A DNA stretch of 10,344 nucleotides. Origin: Bacteroidales bacterium UBA5537. Lineage in GTDB: Bacteria > Bacteroidota > Bacteroidia > Bacteroidales > Lentimicrobiaceae. The position numbers and the translations under genes are program-made. The notes below the pieces were generated by a model, which worked only from the letters and a program-made list of their open reading frames with translations, was not told where the DNA came from and did no database searches. The DNA is taken from contig DINP01000144.1 of NCBI GenBank assembly GCA_002426025.1, positions 15,513 through 25,856 of the forward strand. Reading direction: 5' to 3'. This document shows, piece by piece, positions 1 through 5,718 of the stretch (the first letter of the stretch is position 1; each line of letters begins with the position of its first letter).

Positions 1-977
1 GAGAACATGCGCAGGTCTTTCACATTAAAAACCAGGTTGGTTATGCGTTCTACGCCGATCCCAAAAGCAAAGCCCGAATAAACATCGGGATCAATACCAC
101 AGTTTTTAAGCACATTCGGGTTAACCATACCACAACCGAGAATTTCGACCCAACCGGTGTATTTACAGAATGCACAGCCTTTTCCACCGCATAGGTTGCA
201 CGAGATATCCATTTCGGCAGAAGGTTCGGTAAAAGGGAAATAGGACGGCCTGAGTCTGATGCGGGTATCCTCGCTGAACATCTCTTTGGCAAAATAGAGC
301 ATGGTCTGGCGCAGGTCGGCAAAACTTACATTTTTGTCAACATAAAGCCCTTCAACCTGATGGAAAAAGCAATGTGCCCGTGCCGAAATGGCTTCGTTGC
401 GGTAAACCCTTCCCGGGAAGGTCATACGGATGGGCGGTCTGGTGGTCTCCATCACCCTTACCTGTACGCTTGAAGTATGTGTGCGCAACACAATATCGGG
501 ATCCTTTTCGATGAAAAAAGTATCCTGCATATCGCGGGCCGGGTGCTCAGGTGCAAAATTCAGCGCCGAAAAATTATGCCAGTCATCTTCTATTTCGGGG
601 CCCTCGGCAACGGTAAAACCAATGCGCGAGAAAATCTCAATCATCCGGTTGCGGATAATCATCAGCGGATGCCGTGATCCGGAATTGTGGAAATTCACCG
701 GAAGAGTCAGGTCCGGTTCAGGCCCAGATGCTGTTTCTACTCCTTCGAAGCTTTCGCGAAGGGTGTCAATCTTCTGCTGAACCTTGCCTTTCAGTTCGTT
801 GAGCAACAAGCCCATTTCGCGGCGCTCGTCAGCGGCCACAGTTTTAAATCCGGCGAACAGGTCGTTTAGTATTCCCTTTTTCCCGGAATACTTAATGCGG
901 AACTGTTCGAGATCCTCCTTGGATTTGGCTGAAAATGCTTCAATTTCAGCAAGATATTTATTGATCTGATCCTTCAT
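1..977 (-). CDS. pheS: Phenylalanine--tRNA ligase alpha subunit, 3' end cut by the window edge
   Basis: Catalytic alpha chain of the cytosolic (alpha-beta)2 phenylalanyl-tRNA synthetase, which charges tRNA-Phe with phenylalanine. The frame opens at ATG 977 and stays open to base 1 (325 codons). The family is usually about 340 residues, so only some 15 C-terminal residues are missing. Residues 1-90 form the N-terminal helical, coiled-coil-like tRNA-binding arm. The class II core follows: SRHPL after the linker, YRNE (motif 2, about 192-195), HCFFHQVEGL (about 201-210), FPFTEPSAE, GWVEILGCGMV, and motif 3 GIGVERI near residues 307-313. A CxxC-GGKG-CxxC cluster sits at C260, C263, C268 and C271. 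The start is supported by the canonical family N-terminus (MKDQINKYL...) and an A/T-rich leader without Shine-Dalgarno. It lies 48 bp downstream of the cyclophilin pair on the same strand. The beta subunit gene is not in the window. Identification is firm. Confidence 0.96.
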   Translation of the reverse strand, partial: MKDQINKYLAEIEAFSAKSKEDLEQFRIKYSGKKGILNDLFAGFKTVAADERREMGLLLNELKGKVQQKIDTLRESFEGVETASGPEPDLTLPVNFHNSGSRHPLMIIRNRMIEIFSRIGFTVAEGPEIEDDWHNFSALNFAPEHPARDMQDTFFIEKDPDIVLRTHTSSVQVRVMETTRPPIRMTFPGRVYRNEAISARAHCFFHQVEGLYVDKNVSFADLRQTMLYFAKEMFSEDTRIRLRPSYFPFTEPSAEMDISCNLCGGKGCAFCKYTGWVEILGCGMVNPNVLKNCGIDPDVYSGFAFGIGVERITNLVFNVKDLRMF

Positions 978-992
978 TAATTATTTTTTTAG

Positions 993-1019
993 CCACCAAG
1001 TCACAAAGGGCGAAGCACT
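993..1019. repeat. Short degenerate 8-bp tandem repeat between ppiase and pheS
   Basis: The 48-bp gap between the cyclophilin stop and the pheS start contains three imperfect consecutive 8-mers, roughly CACCAAGT, CACAAAGG and GCGAAGCA. They resemble the CACnAAGn-type intergenic strings I recall from environmental Bacteroidota and other bacterial genomes. With only about three units the repeat assignment is tentative, and no function is apparent. Confidence 0.35.
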
Positions 1020-1025
1020 ACAGAT

Positions 1026-1679
1026 TTACTTAATGACAGTTATTTTCATTTTTACATCCTTAACCGGTTTGTCGCCGGCAGCAGTCTGAACAGCTGCAAT
1101 TTTGTCAATTACATCGAGGCCGGAGATTACTTCACCGAAAACGGTATAATCATCATCAAGATGTGGAGTTCCGCCAACAGTTTTGTAAGCGGCGCGTCGT
1201 TCAGGACTGATTTTCTTATTGGTTTGCTTTTCAAACATATCCAGTTGCTGATCTTTCAGTATCTGACCCTGAACAATATAAAATTGCGAGCCCGATGATG
1301 CTTTTTTAGGATTTACCTGATCGGGTTTGCGTGCCGCGGCAAGTGCACCTTTCTTGTGGAAATATTTTGAAACGAACTCAGCCGGAACAGTATATCCCGG
1401 ATCATTCATCTGGCTGTCCTTGCCACCGCCCTGAATCATGAAATTCCTGATTACGCGGTGGAAAATTGAGCCATTGTACCAGCCTTGCTTAACAAGTTTC
1501 ACGAAATTATCGCGGTGCTGTGGTGTTTCATTGTAGAGAATTGCAGTCATATTCCCGTATTCGGTTTCAATCAATATTTTCGTCTGTTTTTGAACAGTAG
1601 TTGGGGTTTTGGCAGACTGGGCAAAAGAAAAAGTAGCTGCAAGGAATATGGTAGCAGCAAGCAAACTCAGTTTTTTCAT
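1026..1679 (-). CDS. Exported cyclophilin-type peptidyl-prolyl cis-trans isomerase (short paralogue)
   Basis: A 217-residue cyclophilin, expected to catalyse cis-trans isomerisation of X-Pro bonds and assist folding of exported proteins. Residues 1-20 are a Sec signal peptide (KK, then a hydrophobic core, ending in SFA before QSA), so the mature protein should be periplasmic. Cyclophilin signatures are clear: FHRVIRNFMIQGG at 73-85 (R75, F80 and Q83 match active-site positions), GSQFYIVQG at 130-138, and TPHLDDDYTVFGEV at 171-184. A lysine-rich helical insertion of about 30 residues (139-168) separates the last two blocks. The usual Trp/His positions of the human-type active site are His173 and Tyr178, giving an expected cyclosporin-insensitive bacterial form. 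Its ATG shares the ATGA overlap with the stop of the upstream paralogue, so the two are probably translationally coupled. Which ppi symbol applies is unclear. Confidence 0.93.
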   Translation of the reverse strand: MKKLSLLAATIFLAATFSFAQSAKTPTTVQKQTKILIETEYGNMTAILYNETPQHRDNFVKLVKQGWYNGSIFHRVIRNFMIQGGGKDSQMNDPGYTVPAEFVSKYFHKKGALAAARKPDQVNPKKASSGSQFYIVQGQILKDQQLDMFEKQTNKKISPERRAAYKTVGGTPHLDDDYTVFGEVISGLDVIDKIAAVQTAAGDKPVKDVKMKITVIK

Positions 1680-2539
1680 GGTTGTATTTTTTTACGGTTC
1701 ACTATTTTAATTGTCATTGGAATATCTATCAGAGGACGGTCATTTTTGTCGGTTTTTTCTGCGGCAATAGCATCAACAACTTCCATACCAGTAATTACTT
1801 CACCAAAAATGGTGTATTTGCCATCCAGATGAGGTGTGCCACCAATCGTTGTATAGATTTTACGCTGTTCTTCCGTTAATTTAAATTGGTTTGTCAGGGC
1901 GTATTCTTTGTCAATCAGGAGGTTAAGCGTATCGAGCAGAAACCTGAAATGGGCAGTGTCTTTTTTGGCATCGGGCGAAAAAAACTGGTTTCTCAGGTTC
2001 AGGTTTTCAGGTTTGTCCATAATATTCACAAAAATCTGCTGTTTTGCCAGCGAATTTTGCTCTGCCTCCAGTTTATCAAGTTCAGCAGATGTAAATACTT
2101 TTCCTTGAACAATATAGAATTGCGAACCGGAAGAGAGCCGTTTCGGGTTGATTTTATCATCTTCGCGGGCAGCAGCCAAAACGCCTCTTTTATGAAAATG
2201 TGCGGGTGTGATTTCCGCAGGAATGTCATAACCTGGGCCTCCGTTGCCTAATTCTGTATCGGCAATGGCATTTTTAGAATCCGGGTCACCGCCCTGAATC
2301 ATAAAATTCTGAATAACCCTGTGGAATAAGGTGCTGTCGAAGAATCCTTCAGCGGCCAGTTTCAGGAAATTATCGCGATGCTTTGGCGTATCATCATAAA
2401 GTTTCAACGTAATATCCCCTTTGTCAGTGCTTATTACTACAATGGATTCACTTATACAGGCTTGCGCTGAACCCATAGCCGGTGCCATCAACAGGCAAAA
2501 AACAGAGGCAACGAAAAATGATTTTAACCCAAAAGTCAT
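1676..2539 (-). CDS. Exported cyclophilin-type peptidyl-prolyl isomerase with a long helical insertion
   Basis: A 287-residue paralogue of the next gene. Residues 1-27 look like a signal peptide (MTFGLKSFF..., hydrophobic core, then AQA before C28). C28 might suggest a lipoprotein, but the preceding residues fit signal peptidase I better than a lipobox, so periplasmic location is preferred. The isomerase core is split. FHRVIQNFMIQGG (72-84) and GSQFYIVQG (138-146) form the first half and GGTPHLDGKYTIFGEVITGMEVVD (233-256) the second. About 85 mainly helical, charged residues (147-232) lie between. The insertion end (LTEEQRKIYTTIGGTPHL) aligns with the shorter insertion end of the downstream copy, pointing to duplication followed by expansion or contraction. 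It is the first gene of a likely ppi-ppi transcription unit, possibly extending into pheS. Its promoter candidate is at 2559-2566. Confidence 0.93.
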   Translation of the reverse strand: MTFGLKSFFVASVFCLLMAPAMGSAQACISESIVVISTDKGDITLKLYDDTPKHRDNFLKLAAEGFFDSTLFHRVIQNFMIQGGDPDSKNAIADTELGNGGPGYDIPAEITPAHFHKRGVLAAAREDDKINPKRLSSGSQFYIVQGKVFTSAELDKLEAEQNSLAKQQIFVNIMDKPENLNLRNQFFSPDAKKDTAHFRFLLDTLNLLIDKEYALTNQFKLTEEQRKIYTTIGGTPHLDGKYTIFGEVITGMEVVDAIAAEKTDKNDRPLIDIPMTIKIVNRKKIQP

Positions 2540-2558
2540 GCAACAAGGTTTATTTCTG

Positions 2559-2566
2559 CAAAACTA
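2559..2566 (-). promoter_or_regulatory. Candidate -7 promoter element for the cyclophilin pair
   Basis: On the minus strand this reads TAGTTTTG, an exact match to the Bacteroidota -7 consensus TAnnTTTG, about 20 bp before the start codon at 2539. No good TTTG -33 box lies about 20 bp further upstream. The implied leader would be short (about 13 nt). Consensus-only evidence in A/T-rich DNA, hence low confidence. Confidence 0.35.
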
Positions 2567-2647
2567 CAAAAAAGTGGTGTTTCTGGGGCATTTTTCATTT
2601 ACCTGCCTTAGAGTAGCGAAATATTTTTCTGATAATAACCAGGTAGT

Positions 2648-3430
2648 TTACAATTCTTCGATAAACTCACCGAAACGGATTACCTTAACACTATTGTCTC
2701 TATTAAAAAGAAGATGTTCAAAATCCCGTGTTTTCTTTTTCAGATCAACAGATTTCAATATTGTTGAAATGGCGAGTTTCAATTCTTTCAGGTTGCCAAC
2801 CCCAATGCGTTTTGATAAAAAATTATAATCGGGTTCAGTTTGTTCAAGCAAGAACATTGCATCGTAAAAATCACGGCCCTTTGAACGTGAAAGTAGGGCG
2901 GATAATTTCATTGCACACAAAACCCCATCAGGAGGAACGGGTATCGGAAAGTAGAAGCCACAGCCCTTCACATTTGCCATAATAGGTTTATAATCAATTT
3001 CCTGGTTTTGTACTTCTATTTTAATCAGAAATCTTTCTTCCTTATGCCCTGAAAGTTTGAGGTCGTATAGGAGGTCGGGAAAATAAATATTTCTGCGAAA
3101 GGCTGAAAGTTTAGGATTTTCTTTATCACGGGCCTCAACCTTCAATCCGTTTCGTTCAAGAAATTGAAAAACCTCATCAGTCATCTGCATAAACTCTTCT
3201 TTTAAAAGATCTTTACAGTCAAAGTCCAGGTCTTCAGAAAACCGATCTATACCTTTTATCAGCCGCAGGTTTGTGCCACCTATAAAAGTCATTTTTCGGA
3301 TGTATTTTGATGTTGACAAAAAGTCTAAAATCAATAATTGGAGGTACTCTTTAATTATGAGTTTATCGAAAACAGCATTCTCCCTGATTATTGCAGGGAA
3401 GTAATTTTTTATTAAACCGATCTGTATCAT
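2648..3430 (-). CDS. abiEii: AbiEii-like nucleotidyltransferase toxin of a type IV toxin-antitoxin system
   Basis: A 260-residue member of the AbiEii/AbiGii nucleotidyltransferase family (DNA polymerase beta-like fold). Family members act as growth-arresting toxins in abortive phage infection, and mycobacterial relatives (MenT) add nucleotides to tRNA 3' ends. The target here is unknown. Motif I is FIGGTNLRL (G51, G52, T53). Motif II is RFSEDLDFD at 63-71, with D67 and D69 or D71 as likely metal ligands. Motif III is KIEV at 137-140. Motif IV is KGRDFYDAMFLL (184-195), preceded by the conserved MKLSALLSR helix. All catalytic blocks are intact, so the enzyme is predicted active. The ATG at 3430 overlaps the upstream antitoxin stop as ATGA, giving coupled translation. 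The gene is A/T-rich: two 60-base stretches near its start (3301-3420) have about 25-33% G+C by hand count, against 45% in a sampled pheS line. The family call is strong; phage-defence activity is inferred. Confidence 0.9.
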   Translation of the reverse strand: MIQIGLIKNYFPAIIRENAVFDKLIIKEYLQLLILDFLSTSKYIRKMTFIGGTNLRLIKGIDRFSEDLDFDCKDLLKEEFMQMTDEVFQFLERNGLKVEARDKENPKLSAFRRNIYFPDLLYDLKLSGHKEERFLIKIEVQNQEIDYKPIMANVKGCGFYFPIPVPPDGVLCAMKLSALLSRSKGRDFYDAMFLLEQTEPDYNFLSKRIGVGNLKELKLAISTILKSVDLKKKTRDFEHLLFNRDNSVKVIRFGEFIEEL

Positions 3431-4044
3431 AATCCATAAATATTGAGAAGTAACTTAAGCCGGTCATCCAGAGCCTTTGTTTTTAATCGGGTGCAGTAAC
3501 CCTGAAGAACATCCATATTAAGCCCTTCGTGTAAATACCCTTCATCAAGTCGCAATTCTTCAATTTCCTTCCTGCTGTTGTAGAATGGATAAAGGTAAAG
3601 CAGGTCAACCAAGGCTTTTTCAGGAGTTGCAAACAGAAAAGTCCTGCCATCATTCATTGGTTTCTGTTCATAACCAAACATGAAAGCATGTTTCAAGCTT
3701 TTATACGAGTATTGTCCGAAATCGTTAATAAACATTGCTGTTTTTAATGAGGTTACACTGGTTATCTGGACAACTGATTCAGGAATCATGCCATAGAATG
3801 ACAAAGCCGAATGAAGGCTTATGTATGAAGGGCGATAAATGCGATTGGCAAAATAAAGTGCATAATCTGCCCTGCTCTTGTACTCGGGGAAAGCAAAATA
3901 GCCTTGCCTCAACCGGATAAGATAGGCCTTTTTTGTCCATCGGGTCAGACTATTGCGATCAAAATCTGGCTTCCAGGCATATACCTGATGAATATTGAAG
4001 CATGCTAAATCGAAAAATTGTTGCCGGAATTCAATGAAGTTCAT
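3427..4044 (-). CDS. abiEi: AbiEi-like antitoxin / autorepressor of a type IV toxin-antitoxin system
   Basis: A 205-residue protein of the AbiEi antitoxin family. Residues about 1-55 form a winged-helix DNA-binding domain with the typical run SLTRWTKKAYLIRLRQGYFAF (32-52, giving the rLxrGyY-like wing). The antitoxin domain follows, with the family hallmarks NRIYRPSYISLHSALSFYGMIPESV (67-91, including SLHSALSFYG) and FATPEKALVDLLYL (138-151). In studied AbiE systems the antitoxin does not bind the toxin protein. It neutralises toxicity indirectly and represses its own operon by binding inverted repeats in the promoter. The gene directly precedes and overlaps abiEii (ATGA). The ATG at 4044 is chosen because it begins immediately before the winged-helix region and lies about 16 nt after the expected transcription start. 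A 24-bp inverted repeat overlaps the promoter, consistent with autoregulation. Family assignment is strong. Confidence 0.88.
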   Translation of the reverse strand: MNFIEFRQQFFDLACFNIHQVYAWKPDFDRNSLTRWTKKAYLIRLRQGYFAFPEYKSRADYALYFANRIYRPSYISLHSALSFYGMIPESVVQITSVTSLKTAMFINDFGQYSYKSLKHAFMFGYEQKPMNDGRTFLFATPEKALVDLLYLYPFYNSRKEIEELRLDEGYLHEGLNMDVLQGYCTRLKTKALDDRLKLLLNIYGL

Positions 4045-4057
4045 GATTCTGTTTCTT

Positions 4058-4081
4058 TAATGCTGTAAATATAGTGCATTA
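4058..4081. promoter_or_regulatory. Operator-like inverted repeat over the abiE promoter
   Basis: Perfect 6-bp arms TAATGC (4058-4063) and GCATTA (4076-4081) are separated by 12 bp. The centre of symmetry coincides with the centre of the candidate -7 element (4066-4073). A repressor dimer here would block transcription, matching the known negative autoregulation by AbiEi proteins. The repeat and its position are seen directly; binding by AbiEi is inferred. No second matching repeat was found nearby. Confidence 0.5.
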
Positions 4082-4096
4082 TAGAAATAAAATCAA
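4066..4096 (-). promoter_or_regulatory. Candidate promoter of the abiE operon
   Basis: Read on the minus strand, CTTG (its TTG at 4096-4094) is followed after 20 nt by TATATTTA (4073-4066). This matches the Bacteroidota arrangement TTTG, about 20 nt, TAnnTTTG with one mismatch in each element. The transcription start would fall near 4060, leaving a leader of about 16 nt before the abiEi ATG at 4044. Confidence 0.45.
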
Positions 4097-4149
4097 GTAA
4101 TTATTGTTTTTTCTAAGTGTTGATGCCAGCTTAAGATTAAACAAATGGA

Positions 4150-4728
4150 TTACTTCCCCCTGGCCTTAACAAAGCAATCCCTGCATAGTGGCTCGTAACT
4201 GTCGGTTTCGCCAAGCATAACCAGTTTTTCATCGGCGGTTTTACGGAAGGAATACTGCGCCAGATTTCCGCAATGCATGCAAATAGCGTGAACTTTTGTT
4301 ACATATTCGGCAGTGGCCATTAGTGCCGGAATGGGCCCGAAGGGTTTGCCCGAGAAATCCATATCAAGGCCTGCAATTACTACTCGTACTCCACTGTTAG
4401 CCAGTTTGTTGCAAACGGAAACCAACTCGTTATCAAAAAACTGGGCTTCATCAATACCTACTACATCAACATTATTGGCATAGATTAATATTTGGGTTGA
4501 TGATTGAACCGGGGTTGAATTAATCGAATTTTCATTGTGTGAAACCACATTCTCCTCATCGTAACGGGTATCAATGGCTGGTTTGAAGATTTCGACACGC
4601 TGTTTGGCAATGCGGGCGCGGGTCAGCCTGCGAATCAGCTCTTCGGTCTTGCCCGAAAACATTGAACCGCAGATAACCTCTATCCAGCCGCGGCGTTGCG
4701 TAGGGTGAATGGCACTTTCGAGAAACAT
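4150..4728 (-). CDS. tdk: Thymidine kinase (type II, TK1-like)
   Basis: Cytosolic thymidine kinase that phosphorylates thymidine (deoxythymidine) to dTMP with ATP in pyrimidine salvage. The 192 residues match the usual length of the bacterial/TK1 family. Visible motifs are the P-loop GSMFSGKT (21-28), the DEAQFF block (93-98, Walker B-like), AGLDMDFSGKPFGPIPALMA (119-138), and a four-cysteine zinc site at C150/C153 and C182/C185. The lasso loop lies between the two CxxC pairs. The thymidine-contacting segment near Y178 (SYEPLC) is also present. It is monocistronic as far as seen: its start at 4728 is divergent from the 4888 operon, and abiEi starts 105 bp downstream on the same strand. The leader holds a short palindrome (4765-4778). 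All expected catalytic residues are present, so it should be functional. Confidence 0.96.
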   Translation of the reverse strand: MFLESAIHPTQRRGWIEVICGSMFSGKTEELIRRLTRARIAKQRVEIFKPAIDTRYDEENVVSHNENSINSTPVQSSTQILIYANNVDVVGIDEAQFFDNELVSVCNKLANSGVRVVIAGLDMDFSGKPFGPIPALMATAEYVTKVHAICMHCGNLAQYSFRKTADEKLVMLGETDSYEPLCRDCFVKARGK

Positions 4729-4764
4729 TTCTTAATCTTGAACGATAACTTTACTAATTTTATC

Positions 4765-4778
4765 CACTGAAAACAGTG
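4765..4778. promoter_or_regulatory. Small palindrome in the tdk leader
   Basis: CACTG, AAAA, CAGTG: perfect 5-bp arms around a four-base spacer, 37 bp before the tdk start and inside the leader implied by the candidate promoter at 4832-4839. It could be a weak mRNA hairpin or a protein-binding site. It has no T-run, so it is not a terminator. Confidence 0.3.
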
Positions 4779-4813
4779 AATCTGACACGGATACATTTTT
4801 GACCACAACATTT

Positions 4814-4845
4814 TTTGGTGGTTGCAAAATACAAAAATACCTTTA
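4814..4845 (+). promoter_or_regulatory. Candidate promoter of the 4888-7743 operon
   Basis: TTTG at 4814-4817 and TACCTTTA at 4838-4845 (one mismatch to TAnnTTTG) are 20 nt apart, as in Bacteroidota promoters. They point toward the gene starting at 4888. The -7 element shares bases with the candidate tdk promoter on the other strand, so the two directions could compete for polymerase. Confidence 0.35.
4832..4839 (-). promoter_or_regulatory. Candidate -7 promoter element for tdk
   Basis: The minus strand reads TATTTTTG here, an exact TAnnTTTG match, followed directly by a similar TATTTTG. The transcription start would lie near 4825, giving a leader of roughly 100 nt. No clear -33 box is visible upstream. 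Confidence 0.4.
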
Positions 4846-4887
4846 TTCAGCGTTCACATTCCGCTAGGTTTATAAATTGTTAATAAA

Positions 4888-5703
4888 ATGGAATCATCAA
4901 GAACTGAGGTAAAGCAACTTATTGAGAAGTTGGTTGACCGTTTTAATAATCTGCCCGATGGCCGGCTTCATCCACTTGATGCCGATCTTATCCTTTCAAT
5001 GTTAAGGCAATTGTACGAGAAAACGGAAGAATTGCGTGATGGACCTCATGTTGAGGTTGTGGTTAAATCGGAGTCTGTTCAGGTTAATCCAACGGTTTCG
5101 GCTAAACTGGAGGAGATTCAGGAAAACCCTGTTGAAGTCCCGCCGGTTATACCATCGGTTGTTCCGCCACTTATTGTTCCTGCGCAACCTGAATCAGTGC
5201 CCGATTATAAGCCCTCAGAGCAGCAGCATTTTGCAGCCCCTGCTCCACCTGAAATCACCCTTCCGTTTAAAAATGAGTTACCCTCCAATGAAACGGCAAC
5301 CAGGGAAGAGAAACCAGTAAGCAAGAAACCGCAAACCGGGTCGGTTGATTTATTTGGAACGCCTACTATCGCCGATCGACTAAAGAGTGATACTCCTTCA
5401 ATAAACGACAAAATAACATCAGGAAAAAGCGATCATACCCTTGCTGACCAGATGCAGCTTAAGCCAATCAGTGACATGAAATCAGCTATAAGCCTGAACG
5501 AAAAGTTTCAGTTTATCAATGAACTGTTCGAAGGCTCATCTGACCGCTACAGCGAAGCTATCAATCTGTTGAATTCCTGCGCAGGAAGCGAGGATTCCGG
5601 TCAACTTTTTGCTGATTTGAAATCGCGTTATAACTGGGATGATCAGCATATTGTTTATAAAAAACTACATGAATTTGTTATCAGGCGCTATCTTAATGCC
5701 TAA
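4888..5703 (+). CDS. Uncharacterised protein with proline-rich linker and conserved helical C-terminus
   Basis: I do not recognise a named family for this 271-residue protein. It has no signal peptide or membrane segment and is expected to be cytosolic. The N-terminal part (1-55) is helical and charged, with a possible coiled coil (LIEKLVDRF..., LILSMLRQLYEKTEELR). Residues 60-150 are low-complexity and rich in Pro, Val and Glu (for example VEVPPVIPSVVPPLIVP), which indicates a flexible linker. The C-terminal part has a short block SVDLFG...TIADRL (152-165), a second SINDKI-like copy (171-176), and a compact helical domain (about 190-271) containing ISLNEKFQFINELFEGSSDRY. This C-terminal arrangement resembles hypothetical proteins I associate with Bacteroidota genomes. 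The ATG at 4888 is the first start in frame after an A/T-rich leader. It is the first gene of an operon with an M28 peptidase (15-bp gap) and rsmI. Function unknown. Confidence 0.85.
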   Translation: MESSRTEVKQLIEKLVDRFNNLPDGRLHPLDADLILSMLRQLYEKTEELRDGPHVEVVVKSESVQVNPTVSAKLEEIQENPVEVPPVIPSVVPPLIVPAQPESVPDYKPSEQQHFAAPAPPEITLPFKNELPSNETATREEKPVSKKPQTGSVDLFGTPTIADRLKSDTPSINDKITSGKSDHTLADQMQLKPISDMKSAISLNEKFQFINELFEGSSDRYSEAINLLNSCAGSEDSGQLFADLKSRYNWDDQHIVYKKLHEFVIRRYLNA

Positions 5704-5718
5704 AATACTGTAATCTTC

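Noticed and set aside
430..969. Several plus-strand open frames opposite pheS
   Set aside because: They are antisense to an unmistakable, uninterrupted pheS coding frame and show no domain-like sequence.
2456..2464. Lipoprotein signal at Cys28 of the long cyclophilin
   Set aside because: The residues before the cysteine (Ser-Ala-Gln-Ala) lack the Leu/Val/Ile usually found at -3, so ordinary signal peptidase cleavage is the better reading.
4111..4140. TTCTAAG...CTTAAGA imperfect hairpin after tdk as its terminator
   Set aside because: One bulge, only six pairs, and on the tdk-sense strand it is followed by an A-run instead of a T-run.
5036..5320. Arg/Leu-rich open frames in other frames of the proline-rich segment
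   Set aside because: Their composition is a by-product of the Pro/Val/Glu codons of the real gene at 4888-5703 read out of frame.
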